Source of the DNA: Lachnospiraceae bacterium
GTDB lineage: Bacteria; Bacillota; Clostridia; Lachnospirales; Lachnospiraceae
Direction: 5' to 3'
Length of the DNA stretch: 25,617 nt
NCBI GenBank assembly: GCA_009774375.1
Contig: VSNO01000051.1
Location: 1 to 25,617 of the forward strand
Positions 7,199-15,270 of this stretch are shown in pieces. The stretch's first letter is position 1, and every line of letters begins with the position of its first letter. The translations under genes and the position numbers were made by a program. Under the pieces are notes generated by a model, which saw nothing but the letters and a program-made list of their open reading frames with translations, had not been told where the DNA came from and searched no databases.

Positions 7199-7819
7199 TC
7201 ACACAGAGAAACCGGAGCTGACCAGCCCATCCAGCTCACTGCGCGCCTGCTCATAGCCCTGAAATACGATCCCCTTCATGCCAAGCGCCCTCGCAGTCTC
7301 CACGTTTTCCTCCCTGTCGTCGACAAAGACGCACTCACCGGCAGCCAAGCCATACTCCGACAGCAGGTACTCATAGATATCGGCGTTCGGCTTGACCATT
7401 TTCACAAAGCCTGAGACCACTCTGCCGTCCACCCTGTCCAGGAACGGAAAGCACCCGCACTCCGTGTGAAGCGTAAACACATCCCTGGGATAATTGGACA
7501 GCAGATATACCTTTAACCCAGACGCCTTCAACTGCTCGATCCACGCTACCGCATACGCGTATGGCTCCACCAGCCTGCCGCGGTTGTCCCACACCAGATC
7601 GAACTCGTCGAGATGCTCTTTGTTATCCTCACGGAAGTGCGCCAGGATCTCAGCCTCCTCATAGATGCCGTGGTCAAGCTCCCCCCACCAGCGGCTGCCA
7701 AACACCGTCTTCGCGAAGATCGCTTGTGTCTCTGCCGGAAGCCCCAGCTCCTCCATCAGCACACGCCAGCGGAAATCCACAAGCACATTTCCAATGTCAA
7801 ATATCACATTCTTTATCAT
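7199..7819 (-). CDS. HAD-superfamily phosphatase, YihX-like
   Basis: This 206-residue protein has the four HAD motifs. Motif I is VIFDIGNVLVDF (nucleophile D8; position +2 is Gly instead of the usual Asp, as in YihX-type sugar phosphatases). Motif II is VYLLSNYP, motif III MVKPNADIY (Lys), and motif IV CVFVDDREENVETA. An insertion between motifs I and II has helical cap character (class IA). YihX of E. coli is an alpha-glucose-1-phosphate phosphatase; a sugar-phosphate substrate is likely here because the ATG overlaps the TGA of the preceding UDP-sugar pyrophosphorylase gene (ATGA, 7816-7819), implying coupled translation. Substrate assignment is inference. A strong terminator follows. Confidence 0.85.
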   Translation of the reverse strand: MIKNVIFDIGNVLVDFRWRVLMEELGLPAETQAIFAKTVFGSRWWGELDHGIYEEAEILAHFREDNKEHLDEFDLVWDNRGRLVEPYAYAVAWIEQLKASGLKVYLLSNYPRDVFTLHTECGCFPFLDRVDGRVVSGFVKMVKPNADIYEYLLSEYGLAAGECVFVDDREENVETARALGMKGIVFQGYEQARSELDGLVSSGFSV

Positions 7820-9042
7820 AATTCCACACCGTTTTTCTGCAGGAGCGCCCGCGCGCTCTCCACGGAATCCACGCCCGTCTTATTCTTGATCGGCGCAAAT
7901 TCATGATCGCGCACCACCTCGTAGGACAGACAATTCTCAAACATATGGATCATATCGAGCACCAGCAGTTCAAACTTATAACCATTCGGAGACTCTGGTT
8001 TTATCAATGCACCAGATCCGTTGATATAAGGAATCTTTTTCTCAACGACATGCACTGGCATCCTGTCGTTCATGATCTTCTCAAGCTGATCGACGCGGAA
8101 CAGATAGTTTAAGATCACGCCAAAGTTGTAGGAGAGCTCACCGTTTGCCTCCCTGGAATTGATGATCTCGTCCGTCATCTCATAGTACTCAACGATCGAC
8201 GGTCTGCCATCCTCTAAGCAGAGCACACCGATCTTCTCCTGCGGATCCGCTTTCCGCACCACCTTCGCGCCGCTGACACAGCCCGAATCGATCGTCGCGC
8301 CGACAAACACCGGATCGGCGATCCGCTGCAGCACATTGTCCACCGCAAAGATATTCAGCCACTCAACGCCTCTCGCCTTCACATCCTTAAGGACGCCCGT
8401 CACCGCCATCGAATAGAACCAGCCGCCGTTTCCGTTAGGCGAGAGCGACAGCGAATCCGCCGCTTCCATATAGAGCTTCCCGTCAAAATCGACAGAAGGC
8501 GCCATCTCCTGCTTAAAAAACTTCACAAAGTCCCTCGGATATCCGAAATAATCCTTCTCCTCAAAAAAGGCGATCGTCTCGTCGTTGTTCTTGTCGCTCG
8601 TCATGACATAGAGCGGCACAAAGCAGCCTGCCTTGTCCGTGACTTCCATCAGATTGCAGATCAGCCGCTCGAAAATATACATATCCTTCGTCAGACCGAT
8701 ATTGTACTTGCCCTTTGGTCCGTCAGAACCAAGGCGCGTTCCCTGTCCGCCCGCAAGCAGCACAGCGCCGACCCGGCCTGCCCTGACCGCATCCAGTCCT
8801 GCCGCCTCATACTTTGCCCTGTTTTTCTCGATCTCGGACACCTCCAGCGCCGACAGCGGCTCCAGTTTTCCCCGCTCCTGCGCAGTTTCCTCCTGTTTTG
8901 CCATATCGACGATCGACCAGTCGATCCTCTCCACCTGCGCGGCAAGTTTCTCCCTGCCCGCCCCGTCAAGCTTCTCATAAGCCTCTATGATGTGTTCCTG
9001 CCCATGTTCCCTCAATACACGAAAAAGTTCATCTTCCCTCAT
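7816..9042 (-). CDS. UDPGP-family UDP-sugar pyrophosphorylase
   Basis: I choose the ATG at 9042-9040 (MREDELFRVLREHG), preceded by AAAGGA 11 bases away; the frame extends to 9123 but without a better site. The 408-residue protein carries the nucleotide-binding signature LLAGGQGTRLG...GPKGKY at about residues 94-112, the form seen in eukaryote-like UDP-GlcNAc/UDP-glucose pyrophosphorylases (PF01704). FAVDNVLQRIADP and GSGALIKPES further on fit the sugar-binding part of that fold. The enzyme would join UTP and a sugar-1-phosphate to give a UDP-sugar for wall or glycan synthesis. GlcNAc-1-P, Glc-1-P and Gal-1-P are all possible. It is coupled by ATGA overlap to the HAD phosphatase gene. Confidence 0.85.
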   Translation of the reverse strand: MREDELFRVLREHGQEHIIEAYEKLDGAGREKLAAQVERIDWSIVDMAKQEETAQERGKLEPLSALEVSEIEKNRAKYEAAGLDAVRAGRVGAVLLAGGQGTRLGSDGPKGKYNIGLTKDMYIFERLICNLMEVTDKAGCFVPLYVMTSDKNNDETIAFFEEKDYFGYPRDFVKFFKQEMAPSVDFDGKLYMEAADSLSLSPNGNGGWFYSMAVTGVLKDVKARGVEWLNIFAVDNVLQRIADPVFVGATIDSGCVSGAKVVRKADPQEKIGVLCLEDGRPSIVEYYEMTDEIINSREANGELSYNFGVILNYLFRVDQLEKIMNDRMPVHVVEKKIPYINGSGALIKPESPNGYKFELLVLDMIHMFENCLSYEVVRDHEFAPIKNKTGVDSVESARALLQKNGVEL

Positions 9043-9236
9043 AGTCCACTGTTTCCTTTCCTCTACATTATGCTCCCGGACATCTGTCTCCCGAAAACCT
9101 GCACAAAATATATCCTGCATCACACGATCCGTCTCTTGCCAGCGGCATATCTGCCCTGTATAGAGTTAGAGTTGTGCATAAATTAACAATACTACATATT
9201 ATGTTTGATTGCAATTCCTTATTTTCGTCAAGTTCC

Positions 9237-10274
9237 TTACCGCACTATCTCCACATCCGTGATCATATCCTCCGAGACATTGAATTTGTAGATACTCCTC
9301 CTGCCCTCATGGCTGGTAACATAATAGGATCTATTGATCTCGTCAATATAATACGGCACATGCATGTCCGGAAAAAATCCTGTCACATTCTCATACAAAC
9401 CCAACGAGATCGACTGTAGATCAGGTGTTCGTATTATCTTTGCATTTCTGTGACTTAGTTTCTCATCGGTCGAAACTGTCATGTAGTAATAACTGCCAAT
9501 TTTTTTCGCAAATGCCATCCCGGAGATCTCCGCAGGCACCGGATACTGATTCTTGACGCGCAGTGTCTCCTTATCCGCCACGATCATGTATCTGTTGTTT
9601 CCAGAAGGAAACAGTATCTCATCTCCTTCTATGCTGAAAGAGCGCACATAGAATCCATCAAGCTCATAAATATGCCGGATCTCCTTGATATACATATAAT
9701 TATACTCAGGCAACCGCTGGATGATGTACATGTCACCTGTCACAGAACTCCACACAAAAAAGGATGCCGACACCGCATCATACTGTATGTAGTGCGGCCT
9801 TGTCCCCATATTATCAAACCGCTGTGTATTTTGAAAACGCCCATTGACGTACTCATAACAGAGCACCCTGTTGTTGTCCGTATCAGCGACGAGATACACC
9901 GTTCCATCGCTGGCAAGCGCATGTGGTTTGTTGAGGTTTCTGTCCATCACGCGCCATTCATTTAACGGTTTCCACAGGTCGGACGAATAGATCACTTGAT
10001 CATTATATGTGTCCACGATGAAATAAAAACTACCCTGCTGCGTGACCTGCGCCGGCAAATTCAGCTTCCCGTAATGATTATACGGATTGGATCTGTAGAC
10101 ATCGCTCACCCCCAGCTGCCGGGCAGGGATATCATTCATCGGAATAATGACACTTGTGTCATCTGGTATGCCTGCGGTCTCATTTGTGGTTTCCTCCAGC
10201 TCCGCCGCGTGTGCATTGCTGACTGCAAGCATGCAGCACACGCACACCATAGTAGCCATCACTGCTTTTTTCAT
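9237..10274 (-). CDS. Secreted beta-propeller-like protein
   Basis: This 345-residue protein starts with a typical signal peptide (MKK, hydrophobic core, cleavage likely after SNAHA near residue 23) and has no other membrane span. The mature part has recurring strand-like units with aromatic and Asp/Asn turns, such as GSFYFIVDTYNDQVIYSS, GTVYLVADTDNNRVLCYEY and RSYYVTSHEGRRSIYKF. The V-x-D-[TS]-x-N-[DN]-[QR]-V blocks resemble NHL/SMP-30-type propeller repeats. No catalytic motif is visible, so a ligand-binding or scaffold role is as likely as an enzyme. The ATG overlaps the TGA of the metallophosphoesterase gene (10271-10274), suggesting an exported pair. It is the last gene of the signalling locus; I see no convincing terminator after it. 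Confidence 0.6.
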   Translation of the reverse strand: MKKAVMATMVCVCCMLAVSNAHAAELEETTNETAGIPDDTSVIIPMNDIPARQLGVSDVYRSNPYNHYGKLNLPAQVTQQGSFYFIVDTYNDQVIYSSDLWKPLNEWRVMDRNLNKPHALASDGTVYLVADTDNNRVLCYEYVNGRFQNTQRFDNMGTRPHYIQYDAVSASFFVWSSVTGDMYIIQRLPEYNYMYIKEIRHIYELDGFYVRSFSIEGDEILFPSGNNRYMIVADKETLRVKNQYPVPAEISGMAFAKKIGSYYYMTVSTDEKLSHRNAKIIRTPDLQSISLGLYENVTGFFPDMHVPYYIDEINRSYYVTSHEGRRSIYKFNVSEDMITDVEIVR

Positions 10275-11440
10275 CTGTTCTCCTCCTTTGGCACAAATCG
10301 GATGACGCCGATACTGCCAAGATATGCCGGCTCAAAGATATGCTGTCCGACTTTTTCTGTCAGTCTTCCGTCCCATCCGGCATGCAGGTGCCCGGCAAGC
10401 ACTTCGACGACGGCCGTGTCATCTCTGTAAATATGGTCGAGAAAATCCGTTGTCACTTCATTTGGCACGTAATCCCCTCCGCCCCAATAGTAGATTTTGT
10501 TTCTGATCTCCATCGACCGGTCATACAGAGCCACCTCGTTCGTCTCATCGATTCTGGACGCATATGGGACATGTGTAGCAACAATTACCGGCTTTGACTC
10601 CGACGCAGCGCCTGCAAACATCCCATCCAGAATCTCGTACTGTTCCGGGAACATGTTCTTCGTCGAACGATTGACGCCCAGTATGACGAACTCTCCGAAA
10701 TCGAGATACTTCATATTCAGGTCATCCCCATCCGCCATCTCCCCGTGCATTGTATACGCATCCGCCTCGGTAAAACCATCGCCGCCGTACCAAAAACCAT
10801 AGTCATGATCCGCGCGGATATAGAGCACAGGCACCCTGCTATCCAACCGGCCAAACTCGGATCGTAACAATTCCATGTTGGAAGCACTGCAGTAATCAAT
10901 CATATCTCCGCCAAAGATGATCCCGTCAAAATCTCCATAATTCAGAAAATCAATCACCTGCGGCAGTAGATCCTCCCCGTGCACACCGTCCGCCGTCTGG
11001 AAAAAATCGTACCGCACGCGGACCGCCTCCATATCCTCATCCAGAATGTCATCGGATATCTCGTGATCCGTCACCATGTGCAGGTCGCTCACCCACGCGA
11101 CCGTATATGTTCCTGAGAGTCCCGGCACTTCCACGACAAGCTCCTCAACCCGAAATGGGTATGTCGGTTCCGGATAATCTGCCTCCTCCTTTGATGGTTC
11201 CTCCGCCGAAGCCGTCTCCGTGATTTCTTCCATCTCCGTGGAACTTTCCTGTTCCGTCTCCAACAGATCAACGGTCTCTCTGTCCTTCCTGTCTTGACGG
11301 ATGCCCCATACCCAGGCAAAAGTCCCGACCGCCACAGTCAGGGCAAGCAGGGTCAACAGAGTGACTACGATATATTTTCCGCCCTTATTCTTTCTGTTTT
11401 TATTATTAATAATTTTTCTATTTTTTCGCCTCTTCATCAT
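10271..11440 (-). CDS. Membrane-anchored calcineurin-like metallophosphoesterase
   Basis: I use the ATG at 11440-11438 (MMKRRKNRK), with TAGGA about 10 bases upstream; a TTG at 11449 is also in frame. The 389-residue protein has a Lys/Arg-rich N-terminus, one membrane span (about residues 23-45), an acidic Glu/Thr/Ser linker, and an external phosphoesterase domain. The motifs are WVSDLHMV, FGGDMIDY, IRADHDYG, VIVATHVPY and VLAGHLHAGWDG, which together match the D-x-H / G-D-x-x-[DN] / G-N-H-[DE] / H / G-H-x-H metal-binding set. The third motif has Asp where Asn is usual. The substrate could be a wall-linked phosphodiester, a lipid or a nucleotide; nothing decides it. It follows kinase A directly and overlaps the propeller gene. 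Confidence 0.83.
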   Translation of the reverse strand: MMKRRKNRKIINNKNRKNKGGKYIVVTLLTLLALTVAVGTFAWVWGIRQDRKDRETVDLLETEQESSTEMEEITETASAEEPSKEEADYPEPTYPFRVEELVVEVPGLSGTYTVAWVSDLHMVTDHEISDDILDEDMEAVRVRYDFFQTADGVHGEDLLPQVIDFLNYGDFDGIIFGGDMIDYCSASNMELLRSEFGRLDSRVPVLYIRADHDYGFWYGGDGFTEADAYTMHGEMADGDDLNMKYLDFGEFVILGVNRSTKNMFPEQYEILDGMFAGAASESKPVIVATHVPYASRIDETNEVALYDRSMEIRNKIYYWGGGDYVPNEVTTDFLDHIYRDDTAVVEVLAGHLHAGWDGRLTEKVGQHIFEPAYLGSIGVIRFVPKEENR

Positions 11441-11452
11441 CCAACACAATTC

Positions 11453-13585
11453 CTACAGCTCATTTGACATATATTCCCGGAACGCTTCCCTGACCCATTG
11501 ATAGTCCGGGTCTGTATAATAATAGTATATGAAATTTTTCATCTCCGCGTCACTCATGTAATCAAGATAATAGTCCATACTGCAATACGTATCATACCAC
11601 GGACCAGCATTGGGATCACCGTACTCCTGTGCGAGATAGTAGATCAGAAGCGGGTTATACATCTCATTCTCGACCATCACTTCATACACATTCGCGATCC
11701 TGCTTCCCAGATCATCCATCTTTTCCAACTCACTGTCTGTGTAAAGTGTCAGCGCTGCCTCATACCGCAGCCGCAGCGGATCCTCCGGATCACTTCTGTC
11801 ATACAGACCGGTCTCGTTAATTCCCTGCATTTTCGCCCACAGCTCACTCCTTGACACAACACCGTTGTTGCTGATCTCCATCTCGGCATAATAGTCAAAA
11901 TTGGCAATCAAACGATCCTTATAACTGTTGCGGAAACTCTGGTTCAAAGACTCAAGCTTCTCAGAAGGAACGCCGATTCCGCAACCATGAAATTGCTCCA
12001 CATACCCCAGAGATGTATCCAAGTCACCCGCAATCTGGTTATAGAGTGCAGCGCCTGGCTCCTGGCTGATACAATTGTTGATCCGCTCCGCCATCGCTGC
12101 CTCGTAATGGCTGAAAAGATCATACACCTGCTCCCCTAGATTATCCCTGTTGCCATACTGCACCGCAATATCCAGGTACCGTCCCAACGCACTGTCCATC
12201 TGCTCCACATCGCTGTAATCCGTCACGGTGCTACGGATCGCGTTTACCTGTTCCGCGATATCTCCTGCATGACTATCCGTCACCGCGTGTTCCACAGTCT
12301 GTACTATCACGCGCTCCTCTCCAATCTCATCCATAACAGGATCGTCATTGTCAAGGGAAGTCACATCAACGCTGTTGGCTGCCGTGTGATTCCTCTGATC
12401 CGCGTTCCCCGGCACAAGCGCTATACACACAATAATCAGAAGAATACCACAGACGGCCGCCGCACCGATCAGGATTGTCCTCTTCTGCGTGTCGGAGACC
12501 GTGACATTCGGATATCTGACTTCCGGATGCCCCGCCGGATGCGCTGTTTCTGTTACGGCCTCCGTACCGGAATCCGCAGATTGATTCCCATCCGGCACAC
12601 TGTTTTCCTGACCGACGTACAGCGCCGCATGCAGGGCATCCATGCTCTGCAGCCTGTCTTCCGCGTACACTGCCATACCCTTACGGATGGCGGCCTCCTG
12701 ACTGCCGCTGAGCCTGACGCCAAGCTCCCCTGGAGGCTTTAATGTATCCTGCCGCATGCGCTCCATGGATTCCGTCGGCGTCACGCCCGTAATACACTTA
12801 TAAATCGTCGCCGTGAGCGCGTATACGTCCGACCACGGTCCCTGTTTTCCACGGCTTCTGTACTGTTCTTCTGGCGCATAGCCTGGCTTGAGCATGATGG
12901 AAAGGCTCTTTTCTGCAGTGCCGGCAAATTCCCTCGCCGCACCGAAATCCAGAAGTTTCATACCTCCATATTTCGTTATCATGATATTGTCGGGACTGAT
13001 GTCCCTGTGGATCATACCTGTATCATGCACTTTAGACAGGGACCGTATAACGGGTTCCATCATCTCCAGTGTCCTGTCTACAGGAATCTTTCCGCCATTC
13101 TGCTTCAGATACTGTTTTAACGTGACTCCGTCAATGTATTCCATAACAATATACGCGATATTGTTCTCATTAAAAAAGTCCCGCACCTCGACGATACCGT
13201 TCAGATTTGAAAACTTTGCAAGATTTTTTGCCTCGTTGATGAAACCCTCACGCCATCTGTTGACATCCGCCTCATTTTTTCCCGCGTACATCGATACCTT
13301 TGTGGAATGATTCGATTCCCTTGTCACAAATCCGTTCGGATAGAATTCTTTGATCGCCACAATGATCTCGAGATTCAGATCGATGCCAATATAGGAGATA
13401 CCAAAGCCGCCCTCGCCGATCACCTTTCCCACCAGATACTTTCCCGCGAGGATAGAAAACGGCTGCAGCTGGTGAGGTTCCGCCGCCATATGACTGAGAT
13501 CATAACCACAGCGGGGGCAGACGCCCACGCCCTGACTGCCTTCAAGCTCGTGCATACATCCCGGACACAATTTATTAATATCCAT
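11453..13585 (-). CDS. Receptor-type Ser/Thr protein kinase A with N-terminal zinc ribbon
   Basis: The start is the ATG at 13585-13583, six bases after a GGAGG site; an upstream in-frame ATG at 13642 lacks such a site. The 710-residue protein has a zinc ribbon (C7-x2-C10 and C23-x2-C26), a kinase domain (glycine loop GEGGFG 57-62, K79 in AIKEF, E118 in the C-helix, H193-R194-D195, D213-F214-G215, A237-P238-E239), a linker, one span at about 370-390, and an external domain of about 320 mostly helical residues. The catalytic loop reads HRDISPDN, with Ser where HRDLKPEN kinases have Lys. The ectodomain has no YARHG motif, unlike kinases B and C, and I do not recognise it. It follows the Sel1/SGNH gene by 23 bases and precedes the metallophosphoesterase gene. 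Confidence 0.93.
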   Translation of the reverse strand: MDINKLCPGCMHELEGSQGVGVCPRCGYDLSHMAAEPHQLQPFSILAGKYLVGKVIGEGGFGISYIGIDLNLEIIVAIKEFYPNGFVTRESNHSTKVSMYAGKNEADVNRWREGFINEAKNLAKFSNLNGIVEVRDFFNENNIAYIVMEYIDGVTLKQYLKQNGGKIPVDRTLEMMEPVIRSLSKVHDTGMIHRDISPDNIMITKYGGMKLLDFGAAREFAGTAEKSLSIMLKPGYAPEEQYRSRGKQGPWSDVYALTATIYKCITGVTPTESMERMRQDTLKPPGELGVRLSGSQEAAIRKGMAVYAEDRLQSMDALHAALYVGQENSVPDGNQSADSGTEAVTETAHPAGHPEVRYPNVTVSDTQKRTILIGAAAVCGILLIIVCIALVPGNADQRNHTAANSVDVTSLDNDDPVMDEIGEERVIVQTVEHAVTDSHAGDIAEQVNAIRSTVTDYSDVEQMDSALGRYLDIAVQYGNRDNLGEQVYDLFSHYEAAMAERINNCISQEPGAALYNQIAGDLDTSLGYVEQFHGCGIGVPSEKLESLNQSFRNSYKDRLIANFDYYAEMEISNNGVVSRSELWAKMQGINETGLYDRSDPEDPLRLRYEAALTLYTDSELEKMDDLGSRIANVYEVMVENEMYNPLLIYYLAQEYGDPNAGPWYDTYCSMDYYLDYMSDAEMKNFIYYYYTDPDYQWVREAFREYMSNEL

Positions 13586-13608
13586 ACTATTCCTCCATAT
13601 CCAATCAT

Positions 13609-15264
13609 CTATTTCAATCTGTCCAGATACCGCTCCACACACTCCCAGACAACATATTCCGGCTTTATGGAAGCGAGGATGAACCCGGCCTCCGTCGCCT
13701 CGTGATAGTCATAACCATAATCCGCAATCATCCTGTGGATGACACCACCTCTCATATAATACGCAGTCTCAATATTGATAAACTCACTGAAGGAATCACC
13801 CACGAGCATGATGGAAGACTTCACTTTCTCCGTCTCATCCACAGCCTGTCCGGGATAGAAATAGACTGTGTCCGTATACCTGTCCGTACACTTCGCCGCC
13901 GTCCCCAAATCTCCCCTGTAGTCCTGCATATGGATTTCAAATGTTTCGAGGTCGGGCGTGATCTCCATACCATAGCAGGCCCTCAACAGATCCGACACTA
14001 TAAACAAACTCCCAACCATGTTCGCATGTGTGTCTGTCCTGTAGTACATTGGGTACTGTTCCTTGTTCCGCATCAGTATATCCTTTGCGTAGACCACATC
14101 GACATCCGTGTTCTCCCGCAGATATTCCACCAGCAGATCTTCCCTTGTCATCTCATCGGCACGGCTGATGTAGGATGGCATCCACTCGGGATACACTGTC
14201 TCCTTGTTGGGGATCAGCAGCAGAACAAATTTTGAGCCATTCTGCTCCACATATTTTTTCTCCTTTTCCAGATTGGCCGCGATAGCCTCCAGCTCTTTCT
14301 GTGAAAAGTGATTGTCGCCTATATAGTCATGCAGCGATGTGCCGTCATTCTCATTTCGGTGAAACAGATACCCGTTGTTTCCAAACAGCGTGACTGTACT
14401 GATGCCGTTCACATCCACGCCGAGAAGCGCGGTCATCTCGTCCTCAAACGCTCTGTAATCTTCTGACGCCTCCAACACGCTCTGATACGCGTCGATCCGC
14501 TCCTGCAGATCCCCATACGCTGTTCCGTAATGAAATTCCCTCACCTGTTTTGCCCGCAGGACAAACTCCTGTGCACCGTCAATCATTTTGCCTGCATCCT
14601 GAATCTTCCCGCGGTAGGACTCCGCATCCTTGTATCCAGCCTCCACCGCCTGATCGATGTATTTCCTTGCCCGTTCTGCGCTGCGTGGAACACCCATCCC
14701 AAGATTTGACATGATGCCCAGGATATACGAAGCTTCGCCGTCCTCCCCCGACAATGTGTAAAAATATGAAGCGCTCTCATCATAATCCTGCGTCACGCCG
14801 TCGCCCATAAAGAGCATCTTGGCATAGAGCGGCATCGCCTTGCGGTTCCCGCTGTCACACGCCTGTCTCAGACAGGCACCGGCCTTTTCCAGATCTGCCT
14901 CCACGCCGATTCCCTGAAAATAAATCTCCCCGAGAAAATACATGGCATCACTGTTTCCCAGCTCAGCAGATCTGGTCAGCGATGTGACAACATCCTCCAT
15001 ACAGTCTTCTGCGTCCGTCAGGGCAAGCTCCAGTGCGCGGTACAACTCGCTTACCGCGTCGTCCGTCTCGACTGAGACTGTCTCAATCTCCGGTGGGAGC
15101 TCCAGATCAGACTCCTCCGGCAGCACCGCGCTTTCCTGCTCCGTTCCTTCCTGCCCTTCATCATTATTTCTGCTGCGCAGTGTCAGAAAAACACACAGCG
15201 CAGCAGTGACGGCGGCAAGTATGATCAATACTGTTGCAATATAACCAATTCTCTTCTTTGACAT
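13609..15264 (-). CDS. Membrane-anchored Sel1-repeat protein with AlgX/AlgJ-like SGNH domain
   Basis: This 551-residue protein has a signal anchor (about residues 6-28) and an acidic linker. It then has Sel1-type repeats at about residues 85-220 (MYFLGEIYFQGIGVEADLEKA, given as MYFLGEIYFQGIGV; YAKMLFMGDGVTQDYDESA; LGIMSNLGMGVPRSAERA). From about residue 290 it resembles AlgJ/AlgX/DHHW SGNH-hydrolase-like proteins: GNNGYLFHR, FVLLLIPNKETVYPEWMP, YYRTDTHANMVG and MLVGDSFSEF. In those proteins the Asp-x-His of the D-T-H-W-N motif and the Ser of G-D-S-[FY] form the catalytic set for O-acetylation of an exported polysaccharide. The motifs are complete except Ala for Trp in DTHAN. An extracytoplasmic acetyltransferase or esterase is the best guess. 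No MBOAT acetyl-donor gene is present. It starts 6 bases after kinase B. Confidence 0.75.
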   Translation of the reverse strand: MSKKRIGYIATVLIILAAVTAALCVFLTLRSRNNDEGQEGTEQESAVLPEESDLELPPEIETVSVETDDAVSELYRALELALTDAEDCMEDVVTSLTRSAELGNSDAMYFLGEIYFQGIGVEADLEKAGACLRQACDSGNRKAMPLYAKMLFMGDGVTQDYDESASYFYTLSGEDGEASYILGIMSNLGMGVPRSAERARKYIDQAVEAGYKDAESYRGKIQDAGKMIDGAQEFVLRAKQVREFHYGTAYGDLQERIDAYQSVLEASEDYRAFEDEMTALLGVDVNGISTVTLFGNNGYLFHRNENDGTSLHDYIGDNHFSQKELEAIAANLEKEKKYVEQNGSKFVLLLIPNKETVYPEWMPSYISRADEMTREDLLVEYLRENTDVDVVYAKDILMRNKEQYPMYYRTDTHANMVGSLFIVSDLLRACYGMEITPDLETFEIHMQDYRGDLGTAAKCTDRYTDTVYFYPGQAVDETEKVKSSIMLVGDSFSEFINIETAYYMRGGVIHRMIADYGYDYHEATEAGFILASIKPEYVVWECVERYLDRLK

Positions 15265-15270
15265 TCTCCG

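Noticed and set aside
9124..9236. Candidate promoter boxes for the pyrophosphorylase gene (TTGCAA, 17 bases, TATTGT)
   Set aside because: Each box matches the consensus at only four of six positions, and in such AT-rich DNA that is expected by chance.
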